In this document: positions 26,819 through 33,758 of the stretch, piece by piece | Layout of the letters: each line of letters begins with the position of its first letter | Numbering within the stretch: the stretch's first letter is position 1 | Assembly: GCF_025905425.1 (NCBI RefSeq) | Contig: NZ_CP109603.1 | Location: 3,736,501-3,800,500, forward strand | DNA length: 64,000 nucleotides | Direction: 5' to 3' | Origin: Pseudomonas putida | Lineage (GTDB): Bacteria > Pseudomonadota > Gammaproteobacteria > Pseudomonadales > Pseudomonadaceae | Translations under genes and position numbers: made by a program | Notes under the pieces: generated by a model | The model's database searches: none | Told to the model about the DNA's origin: nothing | The model's input: the letters and a program-made list of their open reading frames with translations, nothing else

Positions 26819-27952
26819 TCATAGCCAATTTCGGTAAAACTGTACCAGCGTCATGGCAAGGTCCGGCCGAGCGGCCTGCCGCGCCGCCCAATTTCGGGCA
26901 TGCTGCTGCAGTTCTGGCCAGTGCGGCTGGGCCGCTTGCCACGCCTGGCCGACGTCACGGTCCATGTTCCACGCGCGCCACAACGCAACCAGTGCGGCAG
27001 CGGCATCGGCTGACAGGCCGTGTCGATAATGCTCAAGGAATGCGTCGAGCTTTTCCCAGTGGGCGTTCTCGTCCTGCACGTAGATGTGCCACAGCATTGG
27101 CCGCCCGGCCCATTGCGCACGCACGAACGAGTCTTCGCCGCGCACGGCGTTGAAATCGCAGCTCCACAGCAGCCGATCATAATCGTCTTGACTGACGAAC
27201 GGCAAAATCTGCACGGTCAGCGCCCCGCGCAGGCGCACATCGCCCACCTCAAGCCCCGCCGCGCCTAGCCATCTGGCAACGTCAGTCAGAATGCGCCCTT
27301 GCGGCACCAACAGATGGGTTGGCTGCGTACCTGCCGCCAGGGCATCCAGCCAGTTGCCCAGCTGGGTATTTTCATAAGCAAACAGCGAGATCAGCCGTGC
27401 CTGCGGCTCGGGGTACACGCCAAGGCGCTGCAAGAATGCCTGACGGGCCTCGGCAGACTGCTCGAAGGCTTCGCGCCGCGCCAGCAGATTGCCCTCACGC
27501 AACAGCCCCCCGGTTTTCTCGGTAAAGCCTGGGAAGAAGAACACCTTGCGCAAGCCGTTTGGCTGGGGTGACGGCAAACCATGGCAACCCTCCACCCAGT
27601 CCTCGGCGCTCAGGTACTCAAGGTTCAGCCACAACGGCGGCCTAGGCCGGGCGCGCATGGCCTCGACATAGTGCACCGGCAGCAGGCAGGCGAAGGCACC
27701 GATCACCACATCCGCAGGTTCCACCGGCACCCATTTGGCAAGCCACTGGCGCACATCGACCCCCTGCAGCCATTGTTGCAACGCTGCGGCATCGGCCTCG
27801 GGGCACATCGGCACGAAGGCGTTCAGGTCGTCCACCCACAGGCGCACCGCCAGATCGTGCTCGTCCACCAGTTGCCGCGCCAGGCGCCAGGTCACGCCGA
27901 TGTCGCCATAGTTGTCGACGACGGTGCAAAAGATGTCCCAGGTGGCCTTCAT
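26819..27952 (-). CDS. earP: EF-P arginine rhamnosyltransferase EarP
   Basis: The 377-residue glycosyltransferase transfers rhamnose from dTDP-rhamnose to Arg32 of EF-P, inverting the anomeric centre. The N-terminal VVDNYGDIGVTWRLA contains Asp13 and Asp17, and the C-domain RGEDSFVRAQWAG contains the glutamate of the known active site. Length and motifs agree with the family (formerly DUF2331). It precedes efp. Confidence 0.96.
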   Translation of the reverse strand: MKATWDIFCTVVDNYGDIGVTWRLARQLVDEHDLAVRLWVDDLNAFVPMCPEADAAALQQWLQGVDVRQWLAKWVPVEPADVVIGAFACLLPVHYVEAMRARPRPPLWLNLEYLSAEDWVEGCHGLPSPQPNGLRKVFFFPGFTEKTGGLLREGNLLARREAFEQSAEARQAFLQRLGVYPEPQARLISLFAYENTQLGNWLDALAAGTQPTHLLVPQGRILTDVARWLGAAGLEVGDVRLRGALTVQILPFVSQDDYDRLLWSCDFNAVRGEDSFVRAQWAGRPMLWHIYVQDENAHWEKLDAFLEHYRHGLSADAAAALVALWRAWNMDRDVGQAWQAAQPHWPELQQHARNWAARQAARPDLAMTLVQFYRNWL

Positions 27953-27998
27953 GCGCCCTCCCCCTCATGGTGCCCAAAACCGCGGATTCTGCGGATAA

Positions 27999-28052
27999 AT
28001 TGTCGCCGACAAAAGCACCGGCGGGTAAAATTTGCCGGCGGCGTGCGACAAT
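27999..28052. promoter_or_regulatory. nested inverted repeats in the earP divergent region
   Basis: An outer 8-bp repeat, ATTGTCGC (27999-28006) and GCGACAAT (28045-28052), encloses an inner pair GCAC/GTGC and CGGC/GCCG. The centre contains TAAAATTT. This may be an operator or cruciform between earP and the gene at 28084. Confidence 0.35.
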
Positions 28053-28083
28053 GCACCTCGACCCGCCCTGCCAGGAGGCCGCC

Positions 28084-28467
28084 ATGCCCCGCCACCGTGA
28101 ACTCAAGATCACCCTCAAGCCGTTGCAGTTGATCCTGTGCGTGGCCTTTGGCCTGTGGCTGGGCGCCGTGGCCATCGCCGTGAGCCTGTGGTTGGCGTTG
28201 CAGCTGTGGCCTGAGCAGGTGCAACCGGTTGCCCAGGCTGTGGCCCCTGCCCTCGGCCAGACCGCCACGCCGCCTGCGGATGCGCAGGGCGAGATGTTCG
28301 AGCGCTACAAAGACATCCTGCACCAGCAGCAACTGCAACAAGCCGCCGAGGCTGCCCAAGGCAACCCGCGCAACCTCAACAGCCCCAAGTGCCAGTTCTG
28401 GCTCCAACAGAACCGCACCGCGCCCACCGAAAAAAGCCAGGCCAATGTGCTGGAGTTCTGTTACTGA
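28084..28467 (+). CDS. small membrane-anchored protein, function unknown
   Basis: The 127-residue protein has a basic N-terminus, one membrane segment (about 13-42) and a polar, Gln/Ala-rich periplasmic or cytoplasmic tail with two cysteines (SPKCQFWLQQ and the C-terminal EFCY). AGGAGG lies seven bases before the ATG. Two bases separate its stop from the next gene, so they are co-translated. I do not recognise the family. Confidence 0.8.
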   Translation: MPRHRELKITLKPLQLILCVAFGLWLGAVAIAVSLWLALQLWPEQVQPVAQAVAPALGQTATPPADAQGEMFERYKDILHQQQLQQAAEAAQGNPRNLNSPKCQFWLQQNRTAPTEKSQANVLEFCY

Positions 28468-28469
28468 AG

Positions 28470-28940
28470 ATGGACAAGCCCCTGCTCCTCGCGCGCATCG
28501 TCGCGACCCTCGAACATGACATCGACGTACTGAGCCGCGCGGCGCAGACCGCGTACGAAACCGCCACCGCTGAAGAGAACATCGCCGAGAACAAGTATGA
28601 CACCCTGGGCCTGGAGGCTTCGTACCTGGCCACCGGCCAAGCGCGCCGCACTGCCGAAATTCGCCAGGCGCTGCAGATCTACCAGCAACTGCTGCTGCGT
28701 GACTACGACCCGGCGCGTGGCGTGCAGGTGAGCAACCTGGTCACCCTTGAGGACGAGGATGGCCAGCAGCGCCGGCTGTTCCTCGGGCCTGAGGCGGCGG
28801 GATTGAAGATTGGTGAAGGGGATGAGCTGGTGACCGTGATTACACCGCGCTCGCCGCTGGGGCAGCAATTGGCTGGCAAGCGGGTGGATGATGAGGTGAG
28901 CCTGGGGGCGCAGGTATTCTTCATTGTTGATGTTGCTTGA
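28470..28940 (+). CDS. GreA/GreB-type transcription factor homologue
   Basis: The 156-residue protein has an N-terminal helical hairpin (about 1-70) and a C-terminal FKBP-like domain with SPLGQQLAGKRVDDEVSLG, typical of the GreA/GreB C-domain. Gre factors bind the RNA polymerase secondary channel and stimulate cleavage of backtracked RNA. The N-terminal hairpin tip is not a clear match to the GreA acidic tip, so it may be a Gre-like regulator rather than a cleavage factor. Confidence 0.82.
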   Translation: MDKPLLLARIVATLEHDIDVLSRAAQTAYETATAEENIAENKYDTLGLEASYLATGQARRTAEIRQALQIYQQLLLRDYDPARGVQVSNLVTLEDEDGQQRRLFLGPEAAGLKIGEGDELVTVITPRSPLGQQLAGKRVDDEVSLGAQVFFIVDVA

Positions 28941-29041
28941 CCCGGCCTCTTCGCGGGGCAAGCCCGCCCCCGCCGGATAATTACTGCTCGTAAGTGCGGC
29001 GCAGCCCCTGTGGGAGCGGGCTTGCCCGCGAAGAGGCCGGT
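28941..29041. repeat. REP pair (inverted)
   Basis: Two REP units in inverted order (28941-28976 and 29006-29041) fill the space between converging genes. The first arm has two changes in its core. Confidence 0.85.
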
Positions 29042-29995
29042 TCAGGCACCATCAATCCAGAGGCCCTGCAACGCATCGAACTGCCCCGCCAACCCCTGCT
29101 GCGCAAACTGCTCCACGACAAAATCGATAAACGCCCGCGTCTTCCCAGGCAACAGCTTGTGCTGGGCGTAATACAAGCTGATATGCCCATCGTCCACATA
29201 CCAGTCGGGCAACACCCGCCGCAACTGCCCGGCCTGCAAGTAGGGCACCGCAAACGGCAGGCTGACCAGGGCGATCCCCAAGCCTTGCTGCGCCACCGCG
29301 CAGGCCGCATCCGAATCGCTCATGGTCATCGCCTGGCGCAGCAACAACGGCTGTTGCTCCTGCCAGCGACTGGTCAGCGGCCAGGAGCGCACCCGGCCAG
29401 TCTGCGGTGAGCGAATCAGAATACCGGCATGACGCTGCAGCGCTTGCGGGTCCTCGATCGGTGGCTGCTGGGCCAGGTAGCCAGGCGCTGCCACCAGCAC
29501 CCTGTGCGCCGGCGTCAGCTTGCGCGCCACCACACCCGGCGGCAATTCGAACCCCCCACCGATGGCCGCATCGAACCCCTGGCCAATCAGGTCGACCTGG
29601 CGATTGTCGAAATGCCAGTCCGGGGTAATGGCAGGGTAGCGGCGCAAGAATTCACCCAACAAGGGCAACACGTACAGCCGCCCGAACACCGTACCCATGC
29701 TGACCCGCAGCAACCCGGCCGGCTGGCCTTCGGCACTGGCCAGGTTGGCCACCGCATACTGGATGGTACGGAAACTGTCACTCACCTCGCCCAGAAAACG
29801 CTGGCCCGCTTCGGTCAAGGTCAGCTTACGGGTACTACGCTGGAACAGTCGCACACCCAACCGGGCTTCCAACTGGGCCACATGCTTGCCGACGGCGGCA
29901 GGCGTCAGGCTCAGGCGGCGAGCGGCCTCGGCGAAGCTGCCGACCTCGGCGCTGCGGATAAAGCATTCGAGGGCGTTAAACGATTCCACGGCCAT
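29042..29995 (-). CDS. LysR-family transcriptional regulator
   Basis: The 317-residue protein has the helix-turn-helix FNALECFIRSAEVGSFAEAA / LTPAAVGKHVAQLE and an effector domain of the CrgA-like subgroup (GLLRVSMGTVFGR, FDAAIGGG). The start at 29995 fits the usual MxxxxALECF N-terminus. It is divergent from the SDR gene at 30114, its likely target. Its 3' end touches the REP pair. Confidence 0.9.
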   Translation of the reverse strand: MAVESFNALECFIRSAEVGSFAEAARRLSLTPAAVGKHVAQLEARLGVRLFQRSTRKLTLTEAGQRFLGEVSDSFRTIQYAVANLASAEGQPAGLLRVSMGTVFGRLYVLPLLGEFLRRYPAITPDWHFDNRQVDLIGQGFDAAIGGGFELPPGVVARKLTPAHRVLVAAPGYLAQQPPIEDPQALQRHAGILIRSPQTGRVRSWPLTSRWQEQQPLLLRQAMTMSDSDAACAVAQQGLGIALVSLPFAVPYLQAGQLRRVLPDWYVDDGHISLYYAQHKLLPGKTRAFIDFVVEQFAQQGLAGQFDALQGLWIDGA

Positions 29996-30019
29996 GATTA
30001 ACAACCAAAGGTTTACTCT

Positions 30020-30057
30020 GCTAATAGTGATTGCCATCTTATCAGCAGGCAATTAGC
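30020..30057. promoter_or_regulatory. nested inverted repeat, candidate LysR operator
   Basis: ATTGCC (30030-30035) and GGCAAT (30048-30053) are separated by 12 bases, and an outer pair GCTAAT (30020-30025) and ATTAGC (30052-30057) shares the same region. It lies between divergent LysR and SDR genes, and the inner pair fits the T-N11-A style of LysR sites. Confidence 0.5.
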
Positions 30058-30113
30058 CACCGATACTGCGCCCATCCAAGGCATTCGGCCTTGCTTCCCA
30101 GCAGGAGATCAGC

Positions 30114-30863
30114 ATGTCCAAGCCACTTCCACTCGAAGGTAAAGTAGCCCTGGTACAAGGGGGCTCCCGCGGCATTGGCGCGGCCATCGTCCGCCGCCTG
30201 GCCCGCGACGGTGCACGGGTTGCCTTTACCTACGTAAGCTCCGCCGGCCCGGCAGAACAGCTGGCACAGGAAATCATCGGCAACGGCGGCCAGGCCCTCG
30301 CCCTGCGCGCCGACAGTGCCGACGCCTCGGCCGTGCAACTGGCGGTGGATGACACCGCCAAGGCCTTCGGGGGGCTCGACATCCTGGTCAACAACGCCGG
30401 CGTACTCGCTGTGGCCCCCATCGCCGAGTTCGACCTGGCGGACTTCGACCGCATCCTGGCGGTGAACGTGCGCAGTGTGTTCGTCGCCAGCCAAGCGGCA
30501 GTGCGCTACATGGGCCAGGGCGGGCGCATCATCAACATTGGCAGCACCAACGCCGAGCGCATGCCGTTCGCCGGGGGCGCACCCTATGCCATGAGCAAGT
30601 CGGCACTGGTTGGCCTGACACGCGGCATGGCACGCGACCTTGGCCCACAAGGCATCACCGTCAACAACGTGCAACCCGGCCCGGTGGACACCGACATGAA
30701 CCCGGCCAGCGGTGAATTTGCCGAGAGCCTGATACCGCTGATGGCGATCGGGCGCTATGGCCAGGTGGACGAAATTGCCAGTTTCGTGGCTTACCTGGCG
30801 GGACCGGAGGCGGGGTACATCACGGGCGCCAGTTTGACGGCCGATGGTGGCTTTGCGGCCTGA
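30114..30863 (+). CDS. short-chain dehydrogenase/reductase, BdcA-like
   Basis: The 249-residue Rossmann oxidoreductase has cofactor loop GGSRGIGAA, NNAGV, the Ser of NIGSTN and YAMSK catalytic Tyr-Lys. The segment NAERMPFAGGAPYAMSKSAL and QPGPVDTDMNPASG closely resembles E. coli BdcA, an SDR reported to bind cyclic-di-GMP and affect biofilm dispersal. Substrate specificity cannot be read from the sequence. ATG follows AGGAG at a suitable distance. Confidence 0.9.
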   Translation: MSKPLPLEGKVALVQGGSRGIGAAIVRRLARDGARVAFTYVSSAGPAEQLAQEIIGNGGQALALRADSADASAVQLAVDDTAKAFGGLDILVNNAGVLAVAPIAEFDLADFDRILAVNVRSVFVASQAAVRYMGQGGRIINIGSTNAERMPFAGGAPYAMSKSALVGLTRGMARDLGPQGITVNNVQPGPVDTDMNPASGEFAESLIPLMAIGRYGQVDEIASFVAYLAGPEAGYITGASLTADGGFAA

Positions 30864-30876
30864 CACGCGGTAGCAA

Positions 30877-30904
30877 CCCCATTGCTGGCTTGCTGGCAAT
30901 GGGG
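30877..30904. terminator. hairpin between converging SDR and LysR genes
   Basis: CCCCATTGC and GCAATGGGG form a perfect 9-bp stem with a 10-base loop in the 49-base convergent gap. No T-tract follows, so termination is uncertain. Confidence 0.5.
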
Positions 30905-30912
30905 CCGGCGTA

Positions 30913-31797
30913 TCAGCCCTCACCCACCTTCAGGACCTGCTCCATGACCTCCAGAAACGCCCTGGCCGCAGGAGTCGGGCTTGGCGACCAAACGGCATAC
31001 AGATGCCGTACCGGCGCATCGACCAAGCGCGCCACCGCCACCCCCTCGACCCCCTGGGCAACCCGCTCCGGCACCAGGCCGACCGCCATGCCGCGCCGAA
31101 CGAATTTCTCCACCAGACGAATATGCCCGATCTCGAACTGCACCCGACGCTGCAAGCCCGCCGCCTGAAACGCCTCGTCAGTCTGCCGCCGCGCGCCAGT
31201 CCCCTCGGGGAAGTCGACCAACACCTCACCCGCCAGATCCGCCAGCGCCAGCTGCGCCCTGCCCGCCAGCCGATGGGTGGCCGACAGCAACGCCACCAGC
31301 GCTTCTTTGGCCAACAGCCGGTGCTGCACGCCCTGCACGTGCTCGCCCTGCCACAGCCCGATGAAGCCCACATCCAGGCGCCGCTCGCAGACATCGGCGA
31401 TCAACAGCTCGCTCTTGGCCGTCAGCCAGCGCACGTCCACATCCGGGTAGCGATCGTGGAACACCGCCAGCAGGTCAACCAGATCCAGCGCGGTCAGCGA
31501 ACTGATTTCACCAATCGACAGCCGCCCGCGCACCTGGCCGCAGGCGGCGGCCACATCGTCGGCAATACGCCGGGCTGCCTCCACCGCCGGCCGAGCACTG
31601 AGCACGAACGCCTCGCCTGCGGGGGTCAGCCGTACCCGCCGCGACGTGCGCTCGAACAAGCTGACACCCAGCTGCGCCTCCAGCCGTGCCACCTGATGGC
31701 TGAGTGCCGACTGCACGACGTGGCAGCGCTCGGCGGCACGGGTGAAACTGCCGGTGTCGGCCACGGCCAAGGCATATTCCAGTTGCTTGAGGTTCAT
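30913..31797 (-). CDS. LysR-family transcriptional regulator
   Basis: The 294-residue protein begins MNLKQLEYALAVADTGSFTRAAERCHVVQSALSHQV, a standard LysR helix-turn-helix; the effector domain begins near residue 90. The QSALSHQVARLE pattern is typical of MFS-associated regulators. It is divergent from the transporter gene at 31905, its probable target. Confidence 0.9.
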   Translation of the reverse strand: MNLKQLEYALAVADTGSFTRAAERCHVVQSALSHQVARLEAQLGVSLFERTSRRVRLTPAGEAFVLSARPAVEAARRIADDVAAACGQVRGRLSIGEISSLTALDLVDLLAVFHDRYPDVDVRWLTAKSELLIADVCERRLDVGFIGLWQGEHVQGVQHRLLAKEALVALLSATHRLAGRAQLALADLAGEVLVDFPEGTGARRQTDEAFQAAGLQRRVQFEIGHIRLVEKFVRRGMAVGLVPERVAQGVEGVAVARLVDAPVRHLYAVWSPSPTPAARAFLEVMEQVLKVGEG

Positions 31798-31842
31798 CGA
31801 TTGATCTGTTTTCAAGATGGATTAGCTGAAAACTATACATTG

Positions 31843-31858
31843 GTGTCATGCCTGACAC
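31843..31858. promoter_or_regulatory. palindrome between LysR and MFS genes
   Basis: GTGTCA and TGACAC form a perfect 6-bp inverted repeat with a 4-base centre, in the 107-base divergent region. It is a candidate binding site for the adjacent LysR protein. Confidence 0.4.
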
Positions 31859-31904
31859 TTCTCGATAATCACCACCACTTACCACTGCCCGCCCCGAGAT
31901 CCCC

Positions 31905-33116
31905 ATGAACGCCCCGACCCTCAGTCGCGCCCTGATCCTGCTGATGGCAACCGCCACCGGCCTGGCCGTGGCCAGCAACTACTACGCCCAACCCTTGCTG
32001 CACAGCATCGCCCAGCAATTCGGCCTGAGCACGGCCAGCGCCGGCAGCATCGTCATCGCCGCCCAGCTCAGCTATGGCGCCGGCCTGCTGCTGCTGGCGC
32101 CGCTGGGTGATCTGTTCGAACAGCGCCGCCTGATCACCGTAATGACCGTCATTGCCACCCTCGGCCTGGTCATCAGCGCCTGCGCACCGAGCCTGCCATG
32201 GTTGCTCCTCGGCACCGCGCTGACTGGCCTGTTCTCGGTAGTGGCGCAAATCCTGGTGCCAATGGCCGCGAGCTTGAGCGAGCCGCATCAGCGCGGGCGC
32301 GCAGTTGGCACGCTGATGAGCGGTTTACTGCTGGGCATTCTGCTGGCGCGTACGGCGGCCGGTTTCATGGCTGAACTGGGTGGCTGGCGCAGCATCTACG
32401 TGCTGGCGGCGGTGCTGATGGCCATCACCGCCCTGGCCCTGTACCGCAGCCTGCCGCAGCACCACAGCCATGCCGGGCTGAAGTACCCGGCGCTGATCGG
32501 CTCGGTGTTCCGCCTGTTCATCGAGGAGCCGGTGCTGCGCCTGCGCTCGTTGCTCGGCCTGCTGGCGTTCAGTCTGTTCGCGCTGTTCTGGACGCCACTG
32601 GCCTTCCTGCTGGCTCAAGGCCCCTACCACTACTCGGATGCGGTGATCGGCCTGTTCGGCCTGGCGGGCGCGGCGGGGGCATTGTCGGCCAACTGGGCCG
32701 GGCGCCTGGCCGACCGTGGCAAGGGCTCGCTGGGCACCACGGTCGGGCTGGTGGTACTGCTGCTGTCGTGGGTGCCGCTGGGCTTTGCCGAATACTCGCT
32801 GCTGGCCCTGCTGCTGGGGGTGCTGATGCTCGACCTGGCCGTGCAACTGGTGCATGTCAGCAACCAGAATGCGGTGATCGCGCTGCGACCCGAGGCACGC
32901 ACGCGGCTCAATGCCGGCTACATCACCTGCTACTTCATCGGCGGTGCGCTGGGGTCGCTGCTGGGCACGCAATTGTTCCAGCGCCAGGGCTGGATGGGCA
33001 TCGTGGTGGCCGGGCTGGTGATCGGTACGTTGGCGCTGCTGGCCTGGGCACTGGCCGAGCGCAAGCGCGTGGGCCGCGACACTGCAACGCACTACCCTCC
33101 GTCGCTTGGCCGTTGA
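31905..33116 (+). CDS. MFS transporter, 12 membrane segments
   Basis: The 403-residue protein has about 12 hydrophobic segments. The loop 2-3 motif GDLFEQRRLI and the start of TM1, ATGLAVASNYYAQPLL, place it in the YgaY-like drug/metabolite efflux group of the major facilitator superfamily. The substrate is unknown. Control by the divergent LysR gene is likely. Confidence 0.92.
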   Translation: MNAPTLSRALILLMATATGLAVASNYYAQPLLHSIAQQFGLSTASAGSIVIAAQLSYGAGLLLLAPLGDLFEQRRLITVMTVIATLGLVISACAPSLPWLLLGTALTGLFSVVAQILVPMAASLSEPHQRGRAVGTLMSGLLLGILLARTAAGFMAELGGWRSIYVLAAVLMAITALALYRSLPQHHSHAGLKYPALIGSVFRLFIEEPVLRLRSLLGLLAFSLFALFWTPLAFLLAQGPYHYSDAVIGLFGLAGAAGALSANWAGRLADRGKGSLGTTVGLVVLLLSWVPLGFAEYSLLALLLGVLMLDLAVQLVHVSNQNAVIALRPEARTRLNAGYITCYFIGGALGSLLGTQLFQRQGWMGIVVAGLVIGTLALLAWALAERKRVGRDTATHYPPSLGR

Positions 33117-33180
33117 CTTGCCAGACCGGGCAGCGCTCAGTAGACGCTGGACAATGCCCTATCCCTGACAGGACGACTTT

Positions 33181-33561
33181 ATGACAAGACTCACGGTGCA
33201 ATCCGGCGATTTCTTGCAAGGTGAAGGCGAGTATCGCAACGGATCGCTCACACTCAAGACCCCGCGCAGCCCCTCGCCTGGCGAGCGGATCTCACTCACA
33301 CGCATCAGCGACCTCAGGCTGGCGAGCCTTGAGTCCAGCCGCAGCCTGGGCACTGCCCTTGGCTGGGGCGTGGCCGGCGCTCTGGTGGCCGGGCCGGTGG
33401 GGTTGCTGGCCGGGCTCTGGCTGGGTGGCAAGGAGGAAGAAGCCACCTTCCTTGCCACCTTCAAGGACGGGCGCAAGCTGTTGGCCGTCACCGATGGCAA
33501 AACCTGGTCGAAGATCGACGACAGTTGGCGCCAGCATAAGCGCCCGGCCAGCAACGATTGA
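33181..33561 (+). CDS. small protein with glycine-zipper segment, function unknown
   Basis: The 126-residue protein has a polar N-terminal half, a Gly/Ala-rich hydrophobic stretch (about 57-81: LGWGVAGALVAGPVGLLAGL) and a charged C-terminal half (FKDGRKLLAVTDG). No signal peptide is seen. I do not recognise the family. A terminator follows. Confidence 0.75.
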   Translation: MTRLTVQSGDFLQGEGEYRNGSLTLKTPRSPSPGERISLTRISDLRLASLESSRSLGTALGWGVAGALVAGPVGLLAGLWLGGKEEEATFLATFKDGRKLLAVTDGKTWSKIDDSWRQHKRPASND

Positions 33562-33592
33562 ATATCGCGCGGGCCTGATCGTTTTATGTTGA

Positions 33593-33619
33593 AGGCGGCT
33601 GTTAAGATGCCGCCTTTTT
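33593..33619 (+). terminator. intrinsic terminator
   Basis: AGGCGGC and GCCGCCT form a 7-bp stem followed by five T's, 31 bases after the stop of the preceding gene. Confidence 0.8.
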
Positions 33620-33624
33620 CATGG

Positions 33625-33735
33625 CCTGTGCGGGCCTCTTCGCGGGGCAAGCCCGCTCCCACAGAGATTGCAGCTCGCCTGAAGTTGGCGCAAATCTGTG
33701 GGAGCGGGCTTGCCCCGCGAAGAGGCCCGCACAGG
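33625..33735. repeat. perfect 41-bp REP inverted repeat
   Basis: Bases 33625-33665 and 33695-33735 are exact reverse complements of each other, with a 29-base loop. The arms contain the standard REP core CGGGGCAAGCCCGCTCCCAC. The second arm ends 11 bases before the ribosome site of the TonB receptor gene, an unusual upstream position. Confidence 0.95.
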
Positions 33736-33758
33736 TGTCGCGTATCCAGGAGCCCCGC

